Assembly: GCA_910588815.1 (NCBI GenBank)
Contig: CAJUQY010000010.1
Coordinates: forward strand, 1-64,000
Length of the DNA stretch: 64,000 bases
DNA from: an uncultured Lachnospiraceae bacterium
Lineage (GTDB): Bacteria; Bacillota; Clostridia; Lachnospirales; Lachnospiraceae
Reading direction: 5' to 3'
This document shows positions 1 to 8,208 of the stretch, piece by piece. The notes under the pieces were generated by a model. That model saw nothing but the letters and a program-made list of their open reading frames with translations. It had not been told where the DNA came from and did not search any database. How positions within the stretch are numbered: the stretch's first letter is position 1; every line of letters starts with the position of its first letter. Made by a program: the position numbers and the translations under genes.

Positions 1-2
1 GG

Positions 3-119
3 AACAACAAAAGATTGATTAGCGATACGCCCGCAATGTCGGTTACTTGTGATGCCGGCAACATTTATATATTAGCAAAAGAAAGCGGGGAGAAGATCGT
101 TTTATCAAAAAGTCGTTGA
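3..119 (+). CDS. C-terminal end of an unknown protein (partial, runs off the window)
   Basis: The third reading frame is open from the first base to a TGA at 117-119 and reads ...ISDTPAMSVTCDAGNIYILAKES..., a composition that looks like a real protein tail rather than chance. Only about 38 residues are present and no family is recognisable. The 5' part lies outside the window. Confidence 0.4.
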   Translation, partial: NNKRLISDTPAMSVTCDAGNIYILAKESGEKIVLSKSR

Positions 120-612
120 GCAATTCCTGATTCGTGACTGTTTTTTTATTTTCCTATGTGAAAATATGTTTTGAAAGAGGATAAGGCTCAAACGGGAGAA
201 TGAAGAGCTTCGCAAGGAGAATTTGAGGGGGTGACGGAGGCCGCCGCTTACGAAGGGCCTTTGAGTGTATTCCATTTGGATCATTGGCTGGAATTTGATT
301 ATACGGAACAGGACATGCAGGATTAGCAAAAGAGCAGGATGCAGGCTTTGGCGGGTTGTTTGGGGAGGCGTCGGGCACGGAAGAATTCCAGGATGAGCCG
401 CCGGAAACCCATGAGTCTTATCTTCCTGAGGTTCCCCTTTTTGTCTGGGGGGAGGGACAGGAACTGCGGGTCGCGAAGAATGCCCTTTCGGAAGCGGTAA
501 AATGGTATGGAGATTCCCGCGGAGAGCTTTTAAACAAAAAATCAATCATGTTTCTCTCCACCTCCTCATAGGATAGAAGTAGCCAATTTTCAGGAGATTA
601 TATCAGTCATTT
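120..612. other. Stretch without a supportable gene; probably decayed coding DNA
   Basis: This ~490-bp gap contains only short open frames broken by stops. One frame has a coiled-coil-like piece (RLKRENEELRKENLRG then stop near 231) and another is open from 356 to 571 with a plausible amino-acid mix (EVPLFVWGEGQELRVAKNAL) but has no convincing ribosome binding site and no recognised family. I read it as a degraded gene, not a functional one. The ribosome binding site of the following gene lies at 613-617. Confidence 0.35.
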
Positions 613-624
613 GGAGGGGTGGAC

Positions 625-1740
625 GTGAGTGAACGAGGAACCGGCGTGTTGGAGCAGTACGGGCTGGAGGTGTCAAAAACCTGGCGAACCAGAGGCGCTT
701 TTTTGTGTGAGACCAGTCAGGGCCTGAAATTGTTGAAGGAATGGACCGGATCGGACAAAAGGATCCAGCTGGAATATGAAGTGCTGTCTGCCTTGACGGA
801 GGCTGGTCTTCAAGTGGACTGCTGTATACAGAATGCAGAGGGGAACCTGGTCAGCATCGATGAGGACCAGGCGAGATACGTGCTTCGGGACTGGTATGGC
901 GGGCGGGAGTGCAGCACCAGGGAGAGCGGTGAAATCCTGACGGCAGCAAAGCTTCTGGCAAAACTTCACCAGGCCCTGAGGTGTCTGGATACGGAGAATA
1001 TCCTGGAGAAAAAACAGGAGGAGTTTCGGCGGGAGCAGAGAAAGCGGGAAGAGCGAAAGGCGCTGGAGGCAGCAAAAGAGGGAGGGCAGAAGCCGGAGGA
1101 GTCGGAAACGGCAGAAATAAAAAAGGCGGAGTCGGAAGATATCCTCTGTCAGGCTCAGGAAGAATCCCTTGCCGAAATGTTGGCGCGCCACAACCGGGAG
1201 CTGAAAAGGACTCGTTCTTTCGTGAAGTCCAGGAAGAAGAAAACAGATTTTGAATTGGTGGTCATCGGCGGATTTGAAAAATTTTACAGACAGGCAGAGG
1301 AGGCGGCCGGATTGGCGGCGGCATTTCCTGTCTGTCCAAAGAACTGGTGGTGCCATGGAGAATACAGCCATCATCACGTGCTTCTCGGAGAGGGTGTTCT
1401 GGCAGTCACGGATTTTTCCAGGATGAGAAGGGGAATTCAGGTATCGGATCTCTACTATTTTATGCGGAAGATTCTGGAGAAGCATAGATGGAACCTGAAG
1501 CTTGGCTGCAGACTTTTGGACACCTACACGGCAGTGCTGCCCCTTACCGGGGAAGAATGGAAATATCTGTATATTCTGTTTTTATATCCGGAAAAATATT
1601 GGAAGCAGATGAATTATTACGTGAATTCCAACAAGGCGTGGATTCCGGCCAGGAATGTCGATAAGCTTCGGGTGCTGGAAAACCAGTTTGAGGCGAGGGC
1701 ACTGTTTTTGGAAGAACTGAAGGAGAGGGCGGAGGCCTGA
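625..1740 (+). CDS. CotS-family spore coat protein (kinase-fold, probable pseudokinase)
   Basis: A 371-residue protein of the CotS/YutH/YsxE group, aminoglycoside-phosphotransferase-like spore coat proteins. The C-terminal lobe holds the catalytic-loop equivalent CHGEYSHHHVLL at residues 243-254, where active kinases of this fold have HGD....N; here Asp is Glu and Asn is His, so catalysis is doubtful. A later VTDFSRMRRG segment corresponds to the metal-binding loop and is followed by the DLYYFMRKILEK helix typical of CotS. Between the lobes (about 135-210) lies a highly charged Glu/Lys/Arg insert likely to form a coiled coil. I chose the GTG at 625 because GGAGG at 613-617 gives good spacing; the in-frame GTG at 619 is too close to it. 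Expected in the spore coat of the mother cell. Family call is by motif. Confidence 0.75.
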   Translation: MSERGTGVLEQYGLEVSKTWRTRGAFLCETSQGLKLLKEWTGSDKRIQLEYEVLSALTEAGLQVDCCIQNAEGNLVSIDEDQARYVLRDWYGGRECSTRESGEILTAAKLLAKLHQALRCLDTENILEKKQEEFRREQRKREERKALEAAKEGGQKPEESETAEIKKAESEDILCQAQEESLAEMLARHNRELKRTRSFVKSRKKKTDFELVVIGGFEKFYRQAEEAAGLAAAFPVCPKNWWCHGEYSHHHVLLGEGVLAVTDFSRMRRGIQVSDLYYFMRKILEKHRWNLKLGCRLLDTYTAVLPLTGEEWKYLYILFLYPEKYWKQMNYYVNSNKAWIPARNVDKLRVLENQFEARALFLEELKERAEA

Positions 1741-1781
1741 GTTGCGGCCGGCAGCCGCATAGATGCAGGCCGGAGAAAGCG

Positions 1782-1810
1782 AGGCACCCAGGCGCCATGC
1801 CTGGGTGTCC
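1782..1810. terminator. Hairpin between convergent genes
   Basis: GGCACCCAGGC and GCCTGGGTGTCC form a GC-rich stem around GCCAT, followed by CTTTG on the plus strand. It sits between the ends of the CotS-like gene and the minus-strand ATPase gene and can serve both directions, although the T tract is weak. Confidence 0.55.
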
Positions 1811-1835
1811 CTTTGTATCCTGTGCGGGAGGACGG

Positions 1836-3716
1836 TCAGTTCAAAACCAGAAGCCGGTAAGGCACATGCATCCTTGATAAAAATGCGGCCTCCCTTTTGT
1901 GGCTGGTGAACAGTAGGATCTGGCCGGGATAGGACTCCGCCAGCCATTTTAAGGTGCTGTTTAGTCGGGTATCGTCGTAATAAGCGAAGGTGTCGTCCAA
2001 AAGGATGGGGAGTGTCTGATCAGGAAACAGGATTTCCACAGCGGCGATGCGGAGAGCAAGATATACCTGCTCGATGGTTCCGCGGCTTAAAGCCTCCAAT
2101 GGAATGGAACGCCCGCCGCTTCGCACAGTGACCGTCAGGTTTTCGTCGATATGGAACTGGTCATAAAGGCCGTTGGTGACGGCAGCCATAATTTCAGAGA
2201 CCCTGCGGTTTAACAGAGGGCTGAAGGATTCATGGATCCGGGAAGCCAGGGAGGAGATGGTCTCCTCTGCCAGGTCGATGGCTTTCATTTTTTCTGCCAG
2301 GTTTTCGTTGTTTTCCATGATTCTGGCCAGAGTCTGCTTTTCCTCCTCCAGTCCGGCCAGAGCCTTGCAGGCCTGTTCAAATTCCCAGGCTTCTTTCTGA
2401 TAACGGCCCATCTCGTCCCGGGCAGACTGAAGCTCCTCCTGCAAAGCCGCAACGGCTGCTGTGGATTCTTCCAGTAAGGTTTGATTTTTTTTGCGGGCAT
2501 CGAGAAGACTGTTGTATTCCGCGAATTTTTTCTTCATGGCGGCTCTGGATTTTTCCGAAATTTCGGGACTTCCCAGGTGGAGCTCATATTCGTGGCGGAT
2601 AAATTGTTCGGTTTCTGCTGCCATGGCCACGGAGGCAGAATCTTCCCTTCTGGAGCGGACGAAGAGGAGAATGGTAAACAGGAGGGCAATCCCTGTTCCG
2701 GAAAAAAATAAAATCAGGAAAGGAAGCCTGGGCAGGGGAAAGGGCGTGTCTGCAAAAGGAAGCATTTCATAAAAGAGGCTCCCCAGGGCCAGCGCGAGAA
2801 ATACTGCCGTGGCAAATATGCCGGAGAGGATATCGCGGATTCTCGGCCCGTGTTTTTTGCCCTCCGCATCCATTCCCAGGGCTACCCGGTGGGCCTCATA
2901 GGCATCGTGGAGACGCTCCTTATAAAAATCAATATCGCCCACAGAAGACAGGCTGTGCTCTTCCAAAGCCTTTTGCCCTGCCTCAAGGTTTTTCTCCAAA
3001 AACCGGCGTTTTCCGGTCTCCGCCTCCAGCTTTTTTTCCAGACTTTTCACCTGTTCTTTGCAGCCTTCCGGCCGTCCTCCCAGCTCTTTCAGCGCATCCT
3101 CCGTATCGCTGATTTTAGCGAGGACCTCCTGATAGGAGACGGAAGCCTGCGGATCTATCTGGTGCTTCAGGGATTTTCTCTGTTCCTTTAAGGAGGACAG
3201 GGCTTTTGTTACGTCCAAAGTGGAGGTGCCGGATAAGGCGATGCTGGAAAGACGGTTTTTTAAATGACGGCTTAAGGCGCCGTCGGTGGCAGCTTTTAGC
3301 TGCTCAATGCTGATGGTGTTGCGGTAGGTTTCTTCGGAAATCTGGCCGAGGAGTGAGGTAAGCCCTTCCTGATCGGTGGCAACGACCTGCCCGCTTGCCT
3401 CTTTTCTCACCAGGAGGGAACGGTCCTTGGCATCCAGGCACCGCTCGATCCGGTAATCACCCTCCTGCACAGAAATCGTCAGGGAGCCGCCGTAGGGGGC
3501 CTGCTCCTCCCAGGGATAATAACGGGAATAGGCGTCATGGCCTGCGGCCCGCCCCCGTCCCCGTTCCATGCCGAACAACATGCTCTTTAAGCAGGCGTGG
3601 AGCGTGGATTTGCCGGAGCCGTTTTCTCCGTAAATGACATTGATGCCGTCGGAAAAAGTCAGATCCTTGTGATGGTATGTTCCAAAGCCGGAAATATGTA
3701 CATCCTTTAACTGCAT
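1836..3716 (-). CDS. YhaN/SbcC-like AAA ATPase with two internal membrane segments
   Basis: A 626-residue SMC/Rad50-type ATPase. The N-terminus (VHISGFGTYHHKDLTF) leads into a Walker A GENGSGKST near residue 32; the C-terminus has the Walker B stretch LPILLDDTFAYYDD preceded by an ABC-type signature region (LSRGTIEQVYLALRIAA). The middle carries coiled-coil arms and, around residues 295-355, two hydrophobic helices separated by a Pro-rich loop, as in Bacillus YhaN, which puts the arms at the membrane. It is shorter than YhaN (about 960 residues). The start ATG directly follows the stop of the upstream nuclease gene (TAA then ATG), so the two are translationally coupled. Likely partner of the nuclease in DNA end processing or surveillance; the precise job of YhaN/YhaO is not settled. 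Confidence 0.8.
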   Translation of the reverse strand: MQLKDVHISGFGTYHHKDLTFSDGINVIYGENGSGKSTLHACLKSMLFGMERGRGRAAGHDAYSRYYPWEEQAPYGGSLTISVQEGDYRIERCLDAKDRSLLVRKEASGQVVATDQEGLTSLLGQISEETYRNTISIEQLKAATDGALSRHLKNRLSSIALSGTSTLDVTKALSSLKEQRKSLKHQIDPQASVSYQEVLAKISDTEDALKELGGRPEGCKEQVKSLEKKLEAETGKRRFLEKNLEAGQKALEEHSLSSVGDIDFYKERLHDAYEAHRVALGMDAEGKKHGPRIRDILSGIFATAVFLALALGSLFYEMLPFADTPFPLPRLPFLILFFSGTGIALLFTILLFVRSRREDSASVAMAAETEQFIRHEYELHLGSPEISEKSRAAMKKKFAEYNSLLDARKKNQTLLEESTAAVAALQEELQSARDEMGRYQKEAWEFEQACKALAGLEEEKQTLARIMENNENLAEKMKAIDLAEETISSLASRIHESFSPLLNRRVSEIMAAVTNGLYDQFHIDENLTVTVRSGGRSIPLEALSRGTIEQVYLALRIAAVEILFPDQTLPILLDDTFAYYDDTRLNSTLKWLAESYPGQILLFTSHKREAAFLSRMHVPYRLLVLN

Positions 3717-4814
3717 TTAAGATTCTCCTGTGTCTGTGTCGAAATTAGAAAGCAGCGCGTCTAATCCGTAGTAAAAAGCCCTGAGGCGGACGGGATCCGT
3801 GAGATTTCCTTCCTTACCGTCCGGCAGAAAAACGGAAATGTAATCACCGATGAGATCATTCTGGTGGTTTTGCAGCAGCCGGCCAATGGGATAGAAAGGA
3901 ACGGTGTTATCCCGGAAAGAGATGATCCTCCCTGCGGTTCTAAGATATTCCTCATGGAACGTAAGCTGCGGGTCCCGTTTTCCGTTTAATGTCACTTTAT
4001 ATAAATTGGAGGCGCCGTACTGTTTTATGAATTTTCCAAGGGTCTGGAACAGGGTTTGGTTGGTGGTTTTTTCCGTCACCTTCACCTGGCAGGGAATATA
4101 ACTGCGGGAGGGAAGAGGGACGAATCGGAGCTTAAGGGCTTCTGTCTCTTCGTCTCGGTTAAGCTCGCCCACAAGATAACCGTGGCTTCCTGTTTCCGTC
4201 AGGTCAATGGGAGAGAGAGAACCAGGGAAACCATAACGTCCCGCTTCCGAGAACTCCGGCTTGTGGATATGGCCCAGGGCCGTATAGGAAAAACCGGATC
4301 CGGCCAATTTCTTTTTGTCAATGGGGATGTGCGTCTCGTCCCCGCCGTGGGCCAGGAGGATGTGGAAATTTTCATCCTTCGGCGCCGTAAGGCTGTCGTA
4401 AAGGGGGGCTTTGATCTCCCGGGAATGATAGCTGAATCCGTGAACCACTGTTTTTATGTCTGTAAAGGAGACTGTTTCCGGTTCTTTCCCGGAGAGAAGA
4501 GTCACGTTGGGGGACCAGGAAAAGTCCGCCAGGGAAGAACCCGGCCGGATACAGTCATGATTTCCCGCAATCAGGACTACCGGAATGGGAGAAAGCCCTG
4601 CAAACAGTGAATCTGCCTCCTTGAGTTCCACGGGGGCAGGCTGCCTGTGGAAGAGGTCGCCGGCGATCAAAACCAGATCCGGACGCTCTTTTTTGCAGGC
4701 ATCTGCAAATTCGCGGAACGCACTCAAAATATCCAGAGAACGCTCCTTGGACCAGGGAAAGCCCCGGTCGGGCTGACAGCCCAGATGGATGTCGGCGGTA
4801 TGAATAAATTTCAT
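3717..4814 (-). CDS. YhaO/SbcD-like metallophosphoesterase (DNA exonuclease subunit)
   Basis: A 365-residue calcineurin-type phosphoesterase. The metal-binding motifs are in order: MKFIHTADIHLG (D-x-H), LVLIAGDLFHR (G-D), VLIAGNHDC (G-N-H-D), LLAHGGDE and LGHIHKPE (G-H-x-H). This is the SbcD/Mre11 layout with a C-terminal capping region that includes a run on charged residues. Start at 4814 is chosen because MKFIHTAD is the canonical N-terminus and AGAAAGGA precedes it; upstream in-frame ATGs would add a 28-residue unrelated extension. It abuts the ATPase gene and is very probably its nuclease partner. Confidence 0.85.
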   Translation of the reverse strand: MKFIHTADIHLGCQPDRGFPWSKERSLDILSAFREFADACKKERPDLVLIAGDLFHRQPAPVELKEADSLFAGLSPIPVVLIAGNHDCIRPGSSLADFSWSPNVTLLSGKEPETVSFTDIKTVVHGFSYHSREIKAPLYDSLTAPKDENFHILLAHGGDETHIPIDKKKLAGSGFSYTALGHIHKPEFSEAGRYGFPGSLSPIDLTETGSHGYLVGELNRDEETEALKLRFVPLPSRSYIPCQVKVTEKTTNQTLFQTLGKFIKQYGASNLYKVTLNGKRDPQLTFHEEYLRTAGRIISFRDNTVPFYPIGRLLQNHQNDLIGDYISVFLPDGKEGNLTDPVRLRAFYYGLDALLSNFDTDTGES

Positions 4815-4869
4815 AGAAATAATCCTTTCTGAAAATACTAAGAATCGGGAAAAAATCCCCTTTCTGAAC

Positions 4870-4898
4870 ATTATATCACAGGAAAAGGAGAGAAGCAA
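4870..4898 (-). promoter_or_regulatory. Sigma-A-type promoter for the YhaO/YhaN pair
   Basis: On the minus strand TTGCTT and TATAAT are separated by exactly 17 bases, with the nuclease start about 55 bases downstream. The -10 is a perfect consensus. Confidence 0.6.
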
Positions 4899-4952
4899 AA
4901 AAATGACTTTTATAAAATGCCTAAAATTTGTGAGAAAACGGTAAAAAAATTG

Positions 4953-4981
4953 TTCACTTATTCTAAAAGATGTGGTATATT
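4953..4981 (+). promoter_or_regulatory. Possible promoter for glgC
   Basis: TTCACT and TATATT are 17 bases apart in AT-rich DNA about 38 bases before the glgC start. The -35 matches consensus at four of six positions; other spacings are possible here. Confidence 0.35.
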
Positions 4982-5018
4982 AGAAACATACTATAATTTA
5001 ACAGCAAGAGGTGATAGT

Positions 5019-6293
5019 GTGGTTAAGAAAGAGATGATTGCAATGCTGCTGGCCGGCGGGCAGGGCAGCAGGCTGGGTGTGCTGACGGCGAATGTGGCCA
5101 AGCCCGCGACCGCGTTTGGCGGCAAGTACCGTATTATTGATTTTCCCCTTAGCAACTGCATTAACTCCGGTATTGATACGGTTGGCGTGCTGACTCAGTA
5201 TCAGCCGCTTCGTCTGAATTCCCACATCGGGATCGGGATTCCGTGGGATTTGGACAGGAATATCGGTGGCGTGACGGTGCTTCCGCCATATGAGAAGAGC
5301 AACAACAGCGAATGGTATACCGGCACCGCCAATGCCATTTATCAGAATCTTCAGTACATGGAGTCCTATAATCCGGATTATGTGCTGATCTTGTCGGGAG
5401 ATCACATTTATAAGATGGATTATGAGGTTATGCTTGACTACCACAAGGCGAACAATGCGGATATTACCATTGCCGCCCTTCCGGTGCCCATTGAGGAGGC
5501 CAGCCGTTTCGGTGTGGTGATCACCGATGAGAACAGCCGGATTACGGAGTTCGAGGAGAAGCCGGCCCATCCAAGGAGCAATCTGGCTTCCATGGGTATT
5601 TACATTTTCAGCTGGAAGGTTCTGAAGGAAGCTCTCATTAAGATGTCCGACGAGCCCGGCTGTGATTTCGGCAAGCATGTGATTCCCTACTGCCACAGCA
5701 AGGGCGATCGGATCTTCGCTTTCGAGTATAATGGCTACTGGAAGGACGTGGGGACACTGGGCTCCTACTGGGAGGCCAACATGGAGCTGGTGGATATTAT
5801 TCCCGTGTTCAACCTCTATGAGGAGTTCTGGAAGATCTACACCAAGAGCGACATCCTTCCGCCCCAGTACATTTCCGGCGATTCTGTGATCGAGAGAAGC
5901 ATCATCGCCGAAGGGACCGAAGTTTACGGAAAGGTTTACAATTCGGTGGTGGGCGTCGGCGTAAAGATCGGAAAAGACGCCGTGATCCGGGATTCGATTT
6001 TGATGTCCGGCGTGGTGATCGGCGACGGAACCATCGTGGACAAGGCGATCGTTGCGGACAATGTGACGGTCGGGGCGAATGTCCGTCTGGGCTGTGGCAA
6101 CTATGCGGAGAGCAAGTTAAATCCCAAGGTTTATGCCTTTGACCTGGTGACGGTGGGCGAGGATTCCTCCATTCCCGACAATGTGAGCATCGGAAGGAAT
6201 ACGGCCATTTCCGGCGTGACGGAGGCAGCGGATTATCCGAATGGAAGCCTGGAAAGCGGAGATTACATTATAAAGGCAGGTGGAGAAAAGTGA
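5019..6293 (+). CDS. glgC: Glucose-1-phosphate adenylyltransferase, catalytic subunit
   Basis: A 424-residue ADP-glucose pyrophosphorylase making ADP-glucose from ATP and glucose-1-phosphate for glycogen synthesis in the cytoplasm. The nucleotide-binding motif LLAGGQGSRLGVLT and AKPATAFGGKYRIIDFPLSN are intact near the N-terminus, GTANAIYQN and SGDHIYKMDY follow, and the C-terminal third is a left-handed beta-helix of hexapeptide repeats (IIAEGTEVYGKVYNSVVGVG and onward). I chose the GTG at 5019, preceded by AAGAGGTGA; earlier in-frame starts would add an unrelated extension. It overlaps glgD by four bases (GTGA), so the two subunits are coupled. Confidence 0.93.
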   Translation: MVKKEMIAMLLAGGQGSRLGVLTANVAKPATAFGGKYRIIDFPLSNCINSGIDTVGVLTQYQPLRLNSHIGIGIPWDLDRNIGGVTVLPPYEKSNNSEWYTGTANAIYQNLQYMESYNPDYVLILSGDHIYKMDYEVMLDYHKANNADITIAALPVPIEEASRFGVVITDENSRITEFEEKPAHPRSNLASMGIYIFSWKVLKEALIKMSDEPGCDFGKHVIPYCHSKGDRIFAFEYNGYWKDVGTLGSYWEANMELVDIIPVFNLYEEFWKIYTKSDILPPQYISGDSVIERSIIAEGTEVYGKVYNSVVGVGVKIGKDAVIRDSILMSGVVIGDGTIVDKAIVADNVTVGANVRLGCGNYAESKLNPKVYAFDLVTVGEDSSIPDNVSIGRNTAISGVTEAADYPNGSLESGDYIIKAGGEK

Positions 6294-7411
6294 GAGCGGT
6301 AGGTATTATTCTGGCAGGCGGTAACAATAAAAAAATGAGGGAGTTGTCAGAGAAGCGGGCCGTGGCGGCGATGCCTGTGGCCGGCAGCTACAGGGCCATC
6401 GACTTTTCCCTGAGCAACATGACCAATTCCCATATCAAAAAGGTGGCGGTTTTCACCCAGTATAATTCCATCTCTTTAAATGAGCATTTGAGCTCTTCCA
6501 AATGGTGGGATTTCGGAAGAAAGCAGGGCGGGCTTTACGTGTTTACCCCGACTCTGTCGGCCATCAACAACAACTGGTACAGAGGTACGGCGGACGCCCT
6601 CTGGCAGAACATCAACTATTTAAAGAACAGCCATGAGCCTTATGTGGTGATCGCTTCCGGCGACGGTGTCTACAAGCTGGATTACAATAAGGTATTAGAG
6701 TATCACATTGCGAAGCAGGCGGACATCACAGTGGTCTGCAAAGACATGCCGGAGAGCGCGGATGTGAGCCGCTTCGGCCTGGTGCGGACCAATGAAGACG
6801 GACGGATCGTGGACTTTGACGAAAAGCCCATGGTAGCTACCTCTCATATGGTTTCCTGCGGCATCTATGTGATTCGCCGCCGTCAGCTTATTGAGCTGAT
6901 TGAAAAATGCGTCGAGGAAGACCGCTATGATTTTGTCCAGGACATCCTGATCCGTTACAAAAATATGAAGCGGATCTACGCGTACAAGCTGGATTCTTAT
7001 TGGAGCAATATTTCCTGCGTGGATGCATATTACAGGACAAATATGGAATTTTTGAACCCGGAGGTGCGCGGCTATTTCTTCAACACCTACCCCGACGTGT
7101 ATTCCAAGGTGGACGACAATCCGCCGGCCAAGTATAATGTGGGGGCGAGGGTGCGCAACAGTTTGGTTTCCAGTGGCTGCATCATCAACGGCGAAGTGGA
7201 AAATTCTGTGTTGTTTAAAAAAGCATATATCGGAAACAACTGCATTATCCGGAATTCCATTATCCTAAACGATGTCTACATCGGCGACAATACGCGGATT
7301 GAAAATTGTATTGTGGAGAGCAGAGATACCATACGCGCCAATATGACTTATATCGGCGAGCCGGATAACATTAAGATTGTGATCGAGAAAAATGAAAGGT
7401 TTGTACTCTAG
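6290..7411 (+). CDS. glgD: GlgD, non-catalytic/regulatory ADP-glucose pyrophosphorylase subunit
   Basis: A 373-residue GlgC homologue. The region matching the GlgC nucleotide loop reads LAGGNNKKMRELSEKRAVAA, so the GxGxRL pattern is lost, as in other GlgD proteins that act as the partner of GlgC in Bacillota. The fold is otherwise preserved (SGDGVYKLDYNK, SRFGLVRTNEDGRIVDFDEKP, hexapeptide repeats at the C-terminus). The GTG start overlaps the glgC stop. Known GlgD proteins modulate activity and affinity of the GlgC/GlgD heterotetramer. Confidence 0.9.
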   Translation: MRAVGIILAGGNNKKMRELSEKRAVAAMPVAGSYRAIDFSLSNMTNSHIKKVAVFTQYNSISLNEHLSSSKWWDFGRKQGGLYVFTPTLSAINNNWYRGTADALWQNINYLKNSHEPYVVIASGDGVYKLDYNKVLEYHIAKQADITVVCKDMPESADVSRFGLVRTNEDGRIVDFDEKPMVATSHMVSCGIYVIRRRQLIELIEKCVEEDRYDFVQDILIRYKNMKRIYAYKLDSYWSNISCVDAYYRTNMEFLNPEVRGYFFNTYPDVYSKVDDNPPAKYNVGARVRNSLVSSGCIINGEVENSVLFKKAYIGNNCIIRNSIILNDVYIGDNTRIENCIVESRDTIRANMTYIGEPDNIKIVIEKNERFVL

Positions 7412-7451
7412 GCTCCCGTGAGCAAAGGACAAAGGAAGGGGACTGTGTAAC

Positions 7452-7727
7452 ATGCAGATTACAGACGTGAGGGTTCGGAAAGTATCAAAAGAAGGAAAAA
7501 TGAAGGCCATTGTGTCCATTACCCTGGATAATGAATTTGTCGTCCACGATATCAAAGTGATTGAGGGAGAAAAGGGCATGTTTATCGCCATGCCCAGCAG
7601 AAAAGCCGCAGACGGAGAGTACCGGGACATTGCTCATCCCATCAATTCTGACACCAGAGACAGGATTCAAAACATTATTCTGGCAAAGTATGAAAGTACA
7701 CTCCTGGAAGCGGAGGAGGAAGAGTAA
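7452..7727 (+). CDS. spoVG: SpoVG, small RNA/DNA-binding developmental regulator
   Basis: A 91-residue protein beginning MQITDVRVRKV and containing FVVHDIKVIEGEKGMFIAMP and the conserved YRDIAHPINSDTR segment, all diagnostic of SpoVG. Known roles include septation control during sporulation and broad post-transcriptional regulation. The 40-base gap after glgD, without a terminator, suggests it is the last gene of a glgC-glgD-spoVG transcript, though a private sporulation promoter cannot be excluded. The C-terminus is Glu-rich. Confidence 0.93.
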   Translation: MQITDVRVRKVSKEGKMKAIVSITLDNEFVVHDIKVIEGEKGMFIAMPSRKAADGEYRDIAHPINSDTRDRIQNIILAKYESTLLEAEEEE

Positions 7728-7767
7728 GAGGAGTCGATCAAAAAAGATTTGCAGAGATTGTAGTAGA

Positions 7768-7802
7768 AGAGGCGGTTGCCGGAAGAGGGGCCGCCCTCTT
7801 TT
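7768..7802 (+). terminator. Rho-independent terminator after spoVG
   Basis: AGAGGCGG pairs with CCGCCCTCT (one bulged base) and is followed by TTTTA. The dispersed repeat at 7805 begins right behind it. Confidence 0.65.
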
Positions 7803-7804
7803 AT

Positions 7805-7944
7805 ATGCACAGGCCCGTGCAGAGGAAATATGCAACTGAAGTGGCGCACGGGGTCTGCGCTCCGCTTCGGTCGGTGCTGAACGTGTGCCACCGGCACACA
7901 GCACCGCGCGGCGAGTGGGGGAAGATAAATCTTCCCCCACTCGA
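7805..7944 (+). repeat. Dispersed structured repeat, copy A (full length)
   Basis: About 140 bp behind the spoVG terminator. It contains successive hairpins: GCAC/GTGC at the 5' end, GCGCA/TGCGC, a nested CGGTGCTG...CAGCACCG with inner GTGTGCC/GGCACAC, and a perfect 13-bp stem GAGTGGGGGAAGA (7913-7925) with TCTTCCCCCACTC (7930-7942) followed by GATTTTTA, which looks like a terminator itself. The 5' part recurs at 48635 and the 3' part at 57470 and, more diverged, at 50565. Confidence 0.75.
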
Positions 7945-7974
7945 TTTTTATCTTTGGGGGCGAAAGGAAAGAAT

Positions 7975-8073
7975 ATGAAAAACAGATGGAAAAGAACGCT
8001 TCTTATGCTGCTGGCTTTTGCTCTGTGCTGTCCTTTCACCCAAAAAACTTATATCCAAAAAAAGGGTATTTAG
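7975..8073 (+). CDS. Possible 32-residue secreted peptide or truncated signal-peptide remnant
   Basis: ATG preceded by GAAAGGAAAG encodes MKNRWKRTLLMLLAFALCCP and twelve more residues before TAG. It has the charged n-region and hydrophobic core of a signal peptide, then only a short Lys-rich tail. It may be a real small peptide or the 5' stump of a lost exported protein. No homologue is claimed. Confidence 0.35.
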   Translation: MKNRWKRTLLMLLAFALCCPFTQKTYIQKKGI

Positions 8074-8086
8074 GGTACCAGACCTT

Positions 8087-8133
8087 AAATTCCTGCTGCA
8101 GAATGATGCGTCACTGTGCAGCAGGAATTTTTT
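8087..8133 (+). terminator. Strong rho-independent terminator
   Basis: AAATTCCTGCTGCA (8087-8100) pairs perfectly with TGCAGCAGGAATTT (8117-8130), a 14-bp stem ending in a T tract. It separates the small open frame at 7975 from the DUF6128 gene. Confidence 0.8.
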
Positions 8134-8208
8134 ATGTGCGGAGACGTATTCTGCTGGTTCTATTTTCGGCTTCTCCTGCATAGAATAGTGGAGAAGGAGT
8201 GGTGATAA

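Noticed and set aside
356..571. A 71-codon open frame near the window start
   Set aside because: No ribosome binding site, no recognisable family, and neighbouring frames look like decayed coding DNA; described as a gap instead.
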